From Gentiana macrophylla (lineage: Eukaryota > Streptophyta > Magnoliopsida > Gentianales > Gentianaceae): a stretch of 64,000 bases of DNA. The position numbers and the translations under genes are program-made. The stretch is from assembly GCA_026214975.1 (NCBI GenBank), contig JAOBSW010000872.1, positions 1 to 64,000 on the forward strand, written 5' to 3'. Below, piece after piece: positions 24,437 through 35,266 of the stretch. A model generated the notes under the pieces. It searched no databases and was not told the DNA's origin. It worked only from the letters and a program-made list of their open reading frames with translations. The first letter of the stretch is position 1. Each line of letters starts with the position of its first letter.

Positions 24437-24832
24437 TGGAAAATTAGGGATAAGGACACAATCTGAAATATTTTTAAGTAACAGGACAACTACATATTTT
24501 TTATAAGGAGAAGGACAATTGCATAATTTTTATAGCGAGAAGGACAAACGGTGAATCCGAAAATCGGTGAATCTCCTAGTGAATCCGAAATCGGTGAATT
24601 TCGATAGTGAATTTCGACGATGAATCCCGAAAATTAGTGAATTTCGACGATGAATTTTGAAAAATAGTGAATTTCGATGATGAATTTCGTGAATTGAATT
24701 TAAGCGGTGAATTTCGAACACAAGTGAATTTCGATGAGTGAATAAATAGTTTTGTCCTTTATGCAAAAGTTTTAAAAAACTGTCCTTCTACTCAATTGAT
24801 GAAATATTTCTGTCCTTCTCCCTCATTCCCCC
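24437..24832. mobile_element. Mutator-like MITE (396 bp) with 9-bp target duplication
   Basis: TATTTAATA flanks the element on both sides (24428-24436 and 24833-24841). The ends TGGAAAATTAGGGATAAGGA and, on the other strand, GGGGGAATGAGGGAGAAGGA form an ungapped inverted repeat that extends, more weakly, through further AAGGACA blocks. A 9-bp duplication and long imperfect terminal repeats are Mutator-superfamily features. The centre is a minisatellite. No coding capacity. Confidence 0.82.
24545..24745 (+). repeat. Minisatellite inside the Mutator-like MITE
   Basis: GTGAATTTCGACGAT and variants recur about a dozen times at a period of roughly 15-27 bp. It reads open on the minus strand as an IHRRNSL-like repeat, which is a by-product of the repeat and not a gene. 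Confidence 0.8.
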
Positions 24833-24841
24833 TATTTAATA

Positions 24842-25083
24842 CCTATATTATTATATTTAATGATATAAAATAACTGGGAAAAAGACTTTTTAGTTTATGT
24901 GGGAATTTTTTAGACTGTACGGTTTATTCTTCTTATGTTTTTAGCATGTCCTGCAGATTTTTTTAGATGTGCTTTTCTTACGCTTATCATTAAATTAGAT
25001 TGAGAGACGATTCTATTCTTTTATTTCACATTTAATGGAAATAAATATTATACAATAACATGAATATTCTTCTTATGTTCGCT
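24842..25083. other. AT-rich spacer left of the SINE
   Basis: No gene or element recognised. Confidence 0.5.
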
Positions 25084-25103
25084 TTTTTTTATGTTCATTG
25101 TTA
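25084..25103. other. SINE target-site duplication, left copy
   Basis: A 20-bp run of T's followed by ATGTTCATTGTTA is repeated exactly at 33697-33716. It flanks the two halves of one SINE. Confidence 0.9.
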
Positions 25104-25267
25104 AATGGTAAACCCTACCATTAAGGGTCCTCACCCCGATCCCACAGTGAAAGTGAGAGAGGTTAATCAGTAACCTAAGAGCTCCAACATGGGTCGTCTT
25201 TGAAACCTCTCGCCTTTGAAGGTGTTATCAATCGGAAATCAACCCCATTACGGGAATCGAACCACGA
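25104..25267 (-). mobile_element. tRNA-derived SINE, 3' part with B box
   Basis: On the minus strand it carries GGTTCGATTCC (25253-25263), a perfect RNA polymerase III B box, followed by a non-tRNA body. The 5' part with the A box lies at 33628-33696 on the far side of the CACTA element. Joined, the SINE is about 233 bp and is framed by a 20-bp target duplication. Confidence 0.88.
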
Positions 25268-25289
25268 CACTTAAAAAACAGCAATAGAT

Positions 25290-25675
25290 TTTTGCGGACG
25301 GCATTTTTGCGACGGAACTTATTTCCGTCGCAAATTTACGTTTATGACGGATATTTTAATGTTTGCGACGGGACACTTGGCGGGACCGATTTTTTTCACT
25401 TGGCGGGCAATTTTGCGACGGAATTTTTATCATTTTTGCGACGGACCATCGAATAAAAGTTTTATTAAATTATTTTATTATTCTAAATTTAGATAAACTT
25501 TATGACGGACTTTATTAGCCGTCATAAAACGGAGTTTTTGCGACGGAATTTTTATTGTTTGCGACGGAATATTTAATAAATTTTTATAAATTATTTCATT
25601 ATTCTGTATGCACATTGTTTGCGACGGAATTAGGTTTTTTTTGCGACGGACATTAGTTTCCGTCGCAAAATGGCG
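25290..25675. promoter_or_regulatory. Left subterminal transposase-binding array
   Basis: TTTGCGACGGA or its complement TCCGTCGCAAA occurs about ten times in both orientations with diverged copies (GACGGACTTT). Such arrays are the binding sites for the TNPA protein of En/Spm elements. Confidence 0.8.
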
Positions 25676-25905
25676 GATATCGATGATTTCCCCTTTTCTT
25701 CCTCATTTCACTTCTTTATCTCCTCTTCTCTCCCGCCGCCCCACCCCCACCTCCTCGCCTGAAGCTCTTCCGCAACGCCACCTCCTCCCACCACCGCCAC
25801 CCACCCACTGTGTATGCTCTTCCCTCCCCTCCTCCCCTCTCCCTAGACCCGATTCCCCCCTCCTCTCCCGCACTTGCGATATGTATGTGTATATTTTTTT
25901 TTTTT

Positions 25906-25910
25906 CGTTT

Positions 25911-25943
<33 letters not shown>

Positions 25944-26225
25944 ATGTGTATATATATATTGTATATGTATGTATATTTTTTTTTTATTTCGTTTTTTATA
26001 TATATATATATATGTATGTATATTTATATATATATTGTATATATATGTATGTATATTTTTATGTATGTATGTATATGTATATTTTATGTATGTATGTATA
26101 TGTATATTATTATGTATGTATTATATGTATATTTTTATGTATGTATGTATATGTATATGTATATGTATATATATATGGTATATGTATATTTTTTATTTCG
26201 TTTTTTATATTTTTTTATATAGTGT
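25906..26225 (+). repeat. (TA)n / (TATG)n microsatellite
   Basis: Alternating TATATA, TATGTATG and T-runs. All three frames are open for 100-200 codons only because the repeat lacks stops; these are not genes. Part of its right edge (TATAGTGTATCATATGTAGT) recurs at 27345. Confidence 0.9.
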
Positions 26226-27242
26226 ATCATATGTAGTATAGATTTATAGATATATATGTGATGCTATGTGATGTTTGCATATAAAAGAAACTGATTTAAG
26301 AAAAAAAAAAAAAAAAAAACTAAGGATCTTATTGAATGTTGGTTGTGGTGATGCTATGTGATGTTTGCTCGGTTGGTGCTTGGTGATGGGTGGTTTGGGG
26401 TTTTGATTGTTTTGTGTTAGATTTTGGATGAAAGTTCATTTTTTTGATGAACTTTTGACCTATGTTTATCTCACTTTCTTACTATCAGAACGAACTCAAA
26501 ATCAGTTGGTCTAAGAAGATAAAATGCTCATAATATTCTGAATTATAATCCCTTAAATTTTCAGCTCGTTTGGGCTTCAACCCGACATTCAAAAACACCA
26601 CACAGCCTAATTAGCTCCCAGCCGGACAGTTTTGACTAAGCAGTTTGTGACCAACTTTTAACTATTATAAAGGCCTCAAACCAGAATGGTTTCTCAATGA
26701 AAAATGTACCCCTATATGCAATATATAACACATCAAAAATTCAGCTCATTCCAAGTAGTATAGGGTACTCAAAGTTGACACAAAACCACATCAGAAAGCT
26801 GTAAAACAGATTTTCAATATCGATGCGTTTTTGTTTGACATGGTGTGTGATGTGTGATGGATGAAAATGAGATCTGAAATATGCGTTTTGTAGCTTGCAT
26901 TCTGAGCTTTCCAACCATATAAAGAAAACGCAATTTGGTGTGCGGCTATACTTACCTAACTTTTTTTTTTTTGGCAGGTCCACTTACTTTGCTGCACTTT
27001 TTTACAGTTTCTGAAGAAGGTGTTGTAGTTACTCGGCTTAGCAAACAAAGAAATTGCTTGAGGTCAGTGTAGTTAGAGGTGCTACTGCAAATCTCAATAG
27101 TTAGGGGATCTATTGCAAAACCCGTGAGTTCTGAGATCTGAGAAAATCTTGCTTTCCTTGCACATATTATTAATTAGTATAAACGCCTTTTTATTATAAT
27201 TGCATTTAGATTAGTATAAACGTCATTTTTCGTGTCAAATAG

Positions 27243-27330
27243 ATGTCAGGTAGAGGTAGAGGTAGAGGTAGAGGTAGACGCGGTAGGGGTAGTTCCTTGC
27301 ACCTTGGATTGCCGGTTTTTATAGTTATTT
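27243..27330 (+). pseudogene. Truncated first copy of the TNPA-like start
   Basis: ATG opens MSGRGRGRGRGRRGRGSS and is preceded by ~80 bp that recur before 31427. About 100 bp after the GGTAGTTCC are missing compared with the second copy, joining directly to CACCTTGGATTGCCGG. It is a duplicated and deleted 5' end of the TNPA-like gene. Confidence 0.7.
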
Positions 27331-27863
27331 TTTTAATATTTTTTTATATAGTGTATCATATGTAGTATATATTTATAGATATATATGTGTTGTAATTATA
27401 AGTTAGGAAAATGCTTACTTATGTGTATTAGTTAGATAAGTTAGGAAAATGCTTAAGTATGTGCAAAGCCGGATGTTGGTTGAATTGGTTGAATTGGTTT
27501 GTTGAATGCTTAAGTATGTGCAAAGCCGGATGTTGGTTGAAAATGCTTAGTTTAGAAACCGGATGTTGGTTGAATTGGTTTGTTGAATTTGGATTGAAAT
27601 GATGATAAGTATGTGGTTGAATTGGTTTGTTGAAAAGGGTCTTTGTTTCTACCCGTTTGGAAAATGGTACTGGGGGGTACTTTGTTATACGGCAAAGCCT
27701 CCGAATTATTTTGACGTCGAACCTTTGACCATGAATTAAAAATTTAGGTTAAAGTGTTGTTAGTTTCATAGTAAGTTGAGTAAAACCTGAGTTTGCAAAA
27801 GTGTTGAGACAACCTTCAAAGACTATTGTTAGTCTCATATTTTGTATGATATGATGTGTAGGA

Positions 27864-30800
27864 TTGAAAATGAAGAGAATAGAACGGAGTTGGATGTACG
27901 AGAGGTTGGATGCTAACAAGAAATTTAACCCGGTATTTGTGAATGGAGTGGAGGAATTCATAAAACATGCAAAGCAGTTAGATTCGTTTCGGGCAAATAA
28001 TGGAATGATGAAGTGTCCATGTAGTAAGTGTAAGAACACTAAATTTTCAATCGAACATGACGTGAGATTACATTTAACTAAATATGGGTTTTGCGCAAAC
28101 TACTATGATTGGGTGTGTCATGGTGAAGAGTTTCCCATTCGATCAACGTTCAAAGAAGAACGGAATGTGAACCTTATCAGGACATGGTTAATGACGCACA
28201 CGTGATAGGATTGATCACGTAAGAGAAGAATTTCTTAACCAAGAGGAGAACAATGAGACACCAAACCACGAAGTTGCATCGTTTTTGAAATCTTTGAAAA
28301 ACGCAGAGGAACTGTGATGTGATGGAAGTAGTGTCTCCGCATCGCAGCGGCTTCTAGGTTGCTCACTTTGAAATGTGATCACAACCTCTCTCACAAATGC
28401 GTTGACGGGTTACCGGTTTGATAGGAGATATTCTTCCGAAGAATAACTTAATGACCTCGAACTTCTATCAAACCAAAAAGTTGTTAAAGGCATTAGAGCT
28501 ACCCCATGAGAAAATACACGTGTGTCCGCGGGGTGTATGTTATTTTGGGAGGAGGACGAAACCGGACAAGTGTCGGAAGTGTGACCTTGATCGATATAAA
28601 CCGAAACGAACGCAAGAGGTCAACGTGTGCCTAACAAAGTGATGACTTATTTCCCGATTGGACCTAGACTCCAAAGGTTGTACGCCACGAAACATATAGG
28701 CAAGGAAATGAGGTGGCACGCGGAAAACCCCAGGACAAGCGGTATAATGGCCCACCCAAGTGATTTGAAGCTTGGAAGCATTTTGACCAAATGCACCACG
28801 AGTTTGCTAAGGAGCCTAGAAATGTGCGGTTAGGACTTTGCATGACGGTTTTGCACCTTTTGGTAATTTTGGGAAGAACTACTCTTGTTGGCGATCATGG
28901 TTACACCATACAATCTTCCGCCTGGTTGTGCATGAAAAGACAGTTTATATTCTTATCGATTGCTTGTACCGGGGCGAAAAATCGAAAGGAAACCTCGATG
29001 TTTATTTGCAACCATTGATTAAGGAGTTGAAGCAATTTGTGGGAAACAGGGTTGTTTACTTACGATGTATCCACAAAATGTAATTTTCATATGAAATTTG
29101 CACTAATGTGGACTATCAATGATTTTTCTGCGTATGGCATGTTATCCGGGTGGACTACGGTGGTGTGAAAGCTTGTCCTTATTGTGGTGATGGAAACAAG
29201 TCGTTCGCTCAAACATAGTGGTAAATGCACTTGGTTTGATTGTCATCGGCGATTTCTCCTCGAAGACCATATTTTTCGTGACCGATAAAGGTTTTTGAAG
29301 TCCAAACAAGGTATGAACACGCGACTCCACCCGTAGATTGAGTGGTGAGGAGGTATGGGAATTTGTACAACACCTACCAAGCATCATTGATGGCTCGATT
29401 CGAGACTTGAAGCGGCTTAAAAACTCAAGAATGGTTGGTGGAAAAGAAGCATTTTTTGGGATCTTCCGTATTGGAAAACATTGTCGCTTCGACATTGCCT
29501 GGATGTGATGCACATTGAGAAAACTTCTTTGAAAAATCGATTGACACGGTTATGGACGTTAAAGGCAAGACTGCTTGTGGTCCAAAATCTGCTAAAGATT
29601 TGAAAGAGCTTTGCAGAAAGCGCCCCGATTGTACACTTGTTCTTGACAAGCATAAAAGAAAAGTGTTGTGTGAATGGGTCACCAAGTTGAAATTCCCTGA
29701 CGGTTATGCTTCAGACCTGAGTAGGTGCGTAGATCATGATGAATACATTCTACGTGGTTTGAAAAGCCATGATTGTCACGTTTTTATGGAACGCGTTTGT
29801 TGCGGTTGCCTTCGAGAATTGATTCGAAAAATGAATGGAATGCATTGGACCGAGATAAGTCAATTCTTTCGAGACTTGTGTCTTCGCTACACTAAAAATA
29901 GAAGGCGTGATTCGTTTAGAGAATAACATTTGCCGAGATTATTTGCAAGTTAGAGAAGATTTTGCCTCAGGCGTTTTTAACTCGATGGAGCATTTACCGT
30001 ACACTTGCCGTATGAGGTCGAGTTGGTGGTCCGTGCAATATCGATGGATGTATCCATTCGAAAGGTTTTGAATCACTTAAAACAAAAGATTGGTAACAAA
30101 GCTTTCGTAGAGGATCAATATGCAATGCGTATTTGTTGGAAGAGATTTCAAACTTACATTCTATGTATTACGATGATCATATTGAAACAAAAGCAAAGAA
30201 TCTTCTTTGTTGGTGAGACTTCGGCATCGCAATCGCTTTGATTTACCCGAGTTATTCCGTGATCATAATGGTACAACAAGCTGGGAAGTGCAAGACGAGG
30301 TTCTTGGATAATAAAGAATATGACTTTGTGCACAAGTATGTATTGGCTAATCATGAAATCATGAAACCGTATGAACTGTAAGTACCTCATTACTACATAC
30401 ATACAATGCTTAATGCTTTTTTCGAACAAATATACATTAATCGACAAAATGATTCATTCTTAGATTGTTCGAGCAATTTATTCGTGTTCAATGACCTCAA
30501 TTGACCTCGGCAGATATTTGGAATAAACATGAACATGAATTTACCAAATGGTTTGGACAACAAGCATCATTGTTGAATGATGATTTGCTAAAAGCTTTGG
30601 CAAGTGGTCCTTCTCGTCAAGTCAAAACTTGGAAACGTTATTCGATTAATGGCTACAACTTTCGGACATTCAACCGGGCAAGCGATATTGGTAAATCTTG
30701 ATCAACAACGGAGTTTGTGTCGATTCCACGGAAGGTGCCGACTATTATGGCACTTTAAATGAAATCATTGAGTTGGTGTATTATGGACATTCGATTTGTC

Positions 30801-30890
30801 TACAAAGCCGTATTGTTCAAATGTGATTGGTTTGATAATTACGAGCAGGGCATGAATGTGCATAAAGATTATAAGATAGTTGAAGTTTCA
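27864..30890 (+). pseudogene. TNP2-like CACTA transposase remnant
   Basis: Domains appear in the expected order despite frameshifts: transposase-associated N-terminal domain (27885-28130: RSWMYERL, FNPVFVNGVEEFI, CPCSKCKN, YYDWVCHGE); TNP2 core (28418-29250: SNFYQTKKLLKALEL, YFPIGPRLQRLY, MRWHAENP, EFAKEPRNVRLGL, DGFAPFGNF-like, LSGW, CPYCGDGNKSF); DUF4218-like part (29550-30240: SQFFRDLCLRYT, HLPY, VEEISNL); DUF4216-like part (30700-30890: ADYYGTLNEIIELVYYG, KDYKIVEVSSW). More than ten breaks make it non-functional. Confidence 0.88.
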
Positions 30891-31426
30891 TCGTGGTAGG
30901 AAATATGGCGCTTATGATCCATTTGTTACGGCTTATCAAGTCGAGCAAGTCTACTATGCTCCATATCCAAGTTTGAAAAAGACAAAGATCAATGGTCGGT
31001 TGTTTTCAAAACAAAGGCAAGATCGACTATCGATGCTCCCGTCGAGAAACCGTTTTCCAAGAACAAGTGATCAATGATGTTTCCCGATTATCGATCCTCT
31101 TAACATTGTCCACCAAGATCTTGATGTCGATGTTGACTCCGATGTTGGGGATAATGACTTGGATGATGATGAGATGGAGGATTTCATTCAACAAGAAGAT
31201 GGAGAGGAAGAAGAATCGGTTGATGATCTACAGATATCGATGAAGAGGAGGAAGAACTCTTCCATTCTAGTAGTGATAGTGAATAATAATGTATTAAATA
31301 TTTTATTTTGTCATGATAGTGAATAATAATGTATTAAACATTGTAATTTATTATTAATTAGTATAAACGCCTTTTTATTATAATTGCATTTATATTAGTA
31401 TAAACGTCATTTTTCGTGTCAAATAG

Positions 31427-32935
31427 ATGTCGTAGAGGTAGAGGTAGAGGTAGAGGTAGACGCGGTAGGGTAGTTCCCCTCCCCGGGGCGTCTTCCCTCC
31501 TCCTGCACAAGCGAGTTTGGATGATGAGATACACCGGATGAGCGAGGAGGATTTTGGTGTCATTGTCAATGGTGACCTTGGATTGCCGCTTTTGGATCCC
31601 GAGGAAATGGTAAGTTAATACATATCTTGCTTTAATTTGTTTGTATTTTTATTTATATTTTGATTAACCAAATATATTAACAACTTATTGTTTTCAATAT
31701 GACAGTTTACCGACAACTATGTCAAGAAAATGGCCAAGAACGCCATAATCGGTGGCTTAACACTTTTGCCACCACGTGGCATAATGCCGACCAGGAGCAA
31801 AGAGGATAGGTGGTGAACGCATTTAGTGGTACGTCGTTCATATAAATATAACTATATATAAATATAACTATAATTATAACTATACATATAACATATATAT
31901 ATATAACTATGTTGCGAGGTCATTTCGACTTTCGATTCACGCCACAGCGCTGGTTAGGGAAGCTTTTGAGCGGTATGCTATCAACAGGGTCCACGATTAT
32001 ATGTATCGGGCTCAAACAAACCCCGTGCTCGGCTTTGGATGACCCGGATATTCTCCGTCGATTCGAGGAGTGGATTGGGAGTCCCGTAAGCAATTATTCA
32101 ATATTTAATTAACAATACTTGTTATATATATATATATATGTATGTACTAACTTGTTTATCTTATGTCGAATAGGCGTTCAGAAACATCTGCGAAAAGAAG
32201 CTAAACCGAGCTTCGGATCCGGTGAGGAAGGAAGATCCACAGGACACATGCTGCGGGCGACGACGCGGCGTTATCGATTTCGCTCGGGCCATGGAGGACA
32301 ATAGAGGAGGCGCCCTATCGGTCGGTGATCCGGTGAGTAGTTCGAAGAAGAAGAAGTCGGGCAACTTCGTCTCGAGGAAGTTTGAGAAAATCATGGCACG
32401 TTATGTATTCTAAATATTATATATACATTATATATATATCATGTAATTATTGTTACTAACAAATTTATATCATACTTTGCGGGACGTCTTCACCTCGAAG
32501 AAAGCGAAAGCCAGTGAGACGCTTGACTGACACCACAATCGGCAGTCGCGTCTTTATTCTGAAGCATTTGGTGGTTACGACAAGAAGGGAGAGTTTTTGG
32601 CATGGGGTCATTTGCCTCCATGTACTACGACGAAGCTCTTCTTTGCTCGACACTCATCCGCCGAGACATACTCTCGGGCATAATCACCCGTCTCACCTGA
32701 GGAGATGGCGAGAGAGACGATGACTCATGCAGAAACCAGGCGAGGTTGGAGGAGCTAGAGAGAGACGTAAAGCGTCCAGGATGATGACTAGCCTTGAGAT
32801 GGGCGTGGATTACCCAATGTTAAGCGATCCATCCTCGGGAGGATGCAACCCGGCAGTGAGGCAAAGACAGAGATGACCATTCGATCATGGACCTGGAGGA
32901 GGTGGCGTGGGTTTAGGTAGTACACCGGTCCGATT
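31427..32935 (+). pseudogene. TNPA / Transposase_24-like CACTA gene remnant
   Basis: It opens with a Gly/Arg-rich N-terminus (RGRGRGRR; one base short after ATGTC). After AT-rich introns, blocks typical of the plant En/Spm DNA-binding protein follow: DDPDILRRFEEWIGSP (32040-32085), FARAMEDNRGGALSVGD (32280-32330) and SGNFVSRKFEKIM (32360-32395). A frameshifted tail contains LEELERDVK near 32745. In the family this protein binds the subterminal repeats. Frameshifts in the middle make this copy non-functional. Confidence 0.78.
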
Positions 32936-33169
32936 GGGTGACATTGTTTTGATACATTTTTATTTATTTTGGCTTATCGTATCCCCTTTGGCGTATTTCT
33001 TGACATTTCCTTTGGCGTATTTTTGACATATCGGCTTTGATATCGTATTCCCGTTTATATTGTTGTTGTTGATAGCCGGTAGCAATTGTAATGCTACCGG
33101 GAAAATTAAGGCTGTTTTGCGGTGGTGGTTTGGCCGCAAAACAAAGCGACCATAATTCTGTTTAATTTT

Positions 33170-33612
33170 ATTTTTGCGACGGAATATATCCGTCGCAATA
33201 TGGAATTTGCGACGGAAAAGGCTCATTTTGCGACGGATATGAAAAGATCTAAAAATAAATAAATTATTTAATAAAAATAAGTTGCGACGGATTATACATT
33301 TTTTGCGACGGATGATACATTTTGCGACGCAATTTTACATGTTTGCGACGGAATATTTCCGTCGCTATTTGTTATTTGCGACGGACTATACATTTCTTTG
33401 CGACGGAAATTATAATTAAAAATAAAAATAAAATACGTTATTATCCGTCGCAAAAGCCGTCGCAAACAATTTGCGACGGAAAACCCGTCGCAAAACTGGG
33501 GTTTTGCGACTAAAAAATGCGACAAAGAAAATTCGTCGCAAATCCGTCGCAAACTAGGGTTTGCGACGGAATAACCCTTGTTTGCGACGGTAATCTTCCG
33601 TCGCAAAACTGC
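33170..33612. promoter_or_regulatory. Right subterminal transposase-binding array
   Basis: TTTGCGACGGA/TCCGTCGCAAA occurs roughly twenty times in both orientations up to the CACTA terminus, denser than at the left end. Confidence 0.85.
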
Positions 33613-33627
33613 TGTTTTTTTGTAGTG

Positions 33628-33696
33628 TGACCTCCAGCTTAGGTTAGAGGCTGCACTACGCACCCATGCCTTCACCACTAGGCCATATCCAGAGGA
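33628..33696 (-). mobile_element. tRNA-derived SINE, 5' part with A box
   Basis: On the minus strand it starts TCCTCTGGATATGGCC and contains TGGCCTAGTGGTGAAGGC (33668-33685), a good RNA polymerase III A box. It continues, beyond the CACTA insertion, at 25267. Confidence 0.88.
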
Positions 33697-33716
33697 TTTT
33701 TTTATGTTCATTGTTA
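33697..33716. other. SINE target-site duplication, right copy
   Basis: Exact repeat of 25084-25103. Long duplications with a T/A-rich edge are typical of LINE-driven SINE insertion. Confidence 0.9.
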
Positions 33717-34924
33717 GTTAGATAGATAGATGATTATGTATTTTACTAAGTTATATAATATTATTGTTCTTCTTACGCTTATAGTTACGGTTTTTCATTT
33801 TCATTTGACGTATGCTTTTGTTATATAGATAAATCATTATAATTAATACAATTTTTGAGTTTTACAACAACAACAACAAAAAAAAAAAAAAAAAAAATCA
33901 TTATAATATTTCGTTTAAGTTTATCATTTTGTTTTATTTTCTCAAAGGTATCCTTTTGAGTTGATGTGAGTTAATTTATTACGTTTACTTTCACGTAAGC
34001 CTTTTTAAATAAATAATAATAGGTGATAAATGTCTAGATGATTATGTTTATGATTAGATTAGATAAGATTATATTAGATATATTGATTTTTTTATTGAGT
34101 TTAACGTGCATTTTTTTAAATAAATTTAATTTTGTTTTGTTGGACACACATTCTAATTAGACACATCACTATCTTTTTCTAAGTTTATCATCTTGTTTTA
34201 TTTTTCAATGGTATGTTTATAATTTTTTTATTTGTTGTGAGTAATTTTTTATGTGGGGCTTTTTTATGTTTAGTTTCACGTAATTTTTTTTTTTAATATA
34301 TGATTGATAAAAATAATATGAGATAATTATGTTTATGATAAGAGTAGATAGATGGTTGGTAATTTTAATAGGATTTAACGATATAAATGATGATGGATTT
34401 TTCGTTAATAAATATTAAAATTAATTCATTGTTATAATTATAATTGTTAAAGAAGGTGATGCAGAATAGTTGAATAAATATTATTCATTATAATTGTTAA
34501 AATTTACGTGTTGATTGTTCTATTCATTATTACATTAATAATTTAATAATCATTCCTTTTATAGGTAGGTTTATAATTGATTGGATAGATATATATGAAA
34601 TTTAATTAAGGCGTATGATTGATTGGATTTATATATGGAACACTAAATTAAATTTGTAACAATTTTCAAGGGAGAAAACACTTGAAGGGTGAAACACACC
34701 GGCTCTTTTATAATAGTAATGATAATGATAATGACGTATACTATTTTTCTTTTTCTTTCACTGTGATTTTTTCAAACGAGGTTTTAACGAACCATGTTCA
34801 TTGTATAGTGTAAAAAGACGGTCAAAGACGAGTGTTATAAATATTGTATGTGTGGATGTCCAATCGTAGAAATATATATATATCTTGTGTAAAATACTAG
34901 CCTGCAACTTTTCTTAACGCCATG
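33717..34924. repeat. AT-rich region with a diverged tandem duplication
   Basis: The run AAGTTTATCAT.TTGTTTTATTTT...TTTCACGTAA...GATTATGTTTATGAT occurs at about 33915-34065 and again at about 34180-34345, some 265-285 bp apart. No gene is seen. Confidence 0.5.
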
Positions 34925-35135
34925 TCTAAAAGCAGGCACGACTACACAATTTCAGATGAAGCAGACCGTTGACAAGTAAAAATGACTAAACATTTTTTTA
35001 CGAAGACTCAGACTATTGACAAGCAAACACAACTAAACTAAGCAACTTCTAATGAAGCATACAACTAACAAACATACACGACTAAACAACTTCTGATAAA
35101 ACAGACTACTGACTAAACAACTTTTTGAAAAGCAC
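34925..35135 (+). repeat. Degenerate tandem repeat downstream of the CTL gene
   Basis: ACGACTAAACAACTTCTGATGAAGCA-like units of roughly 50-65 bp (with GACTACTGACAAGCAAACA) recur four times with many changes. Confidence 0.6.
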
Positions 35136-35266
35136 CCGTTTTTATTCATAAACCTCTGCCATTGTCAAACGAGAGGGACGACGAGGCTGCATGCATATTA
35201 TTATTTTCGGCTAGAAAAATACATATTTAAGTACAACAACTACACAGAAAACTCCTCCTATGATGG

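Larger units (their letters stand above)
25268..33627 (+). mobile_element. CACTA (En/Spm) transposon, degenerate, 8.4 kb
   Basis: The left end CACTTAAAAAACAGCA and the right end (minus strand) CACTACAAAAAAACAGCA are CACTA termini. Both ends carry arrays of TTGCGACGGA. The flanks are CGA and TGA, a 3-bp target duplication with one transition. Inside are remnants of both usual CACTA genes, TNP2-like (27864-30890) and TNPA/Transposase_24-like (31427-32935), in the normal order and strand. Stops and shifts throughout mean it is not autonomous. Confidence 0.92.

Noticed and set aside
25608..26241. Open frames of 120-204 codons in three frames
   Set aside because: They run through TA and TATG microsatellite sequence that lacks stops; the peptides are I/Y/M repeats with no domain.
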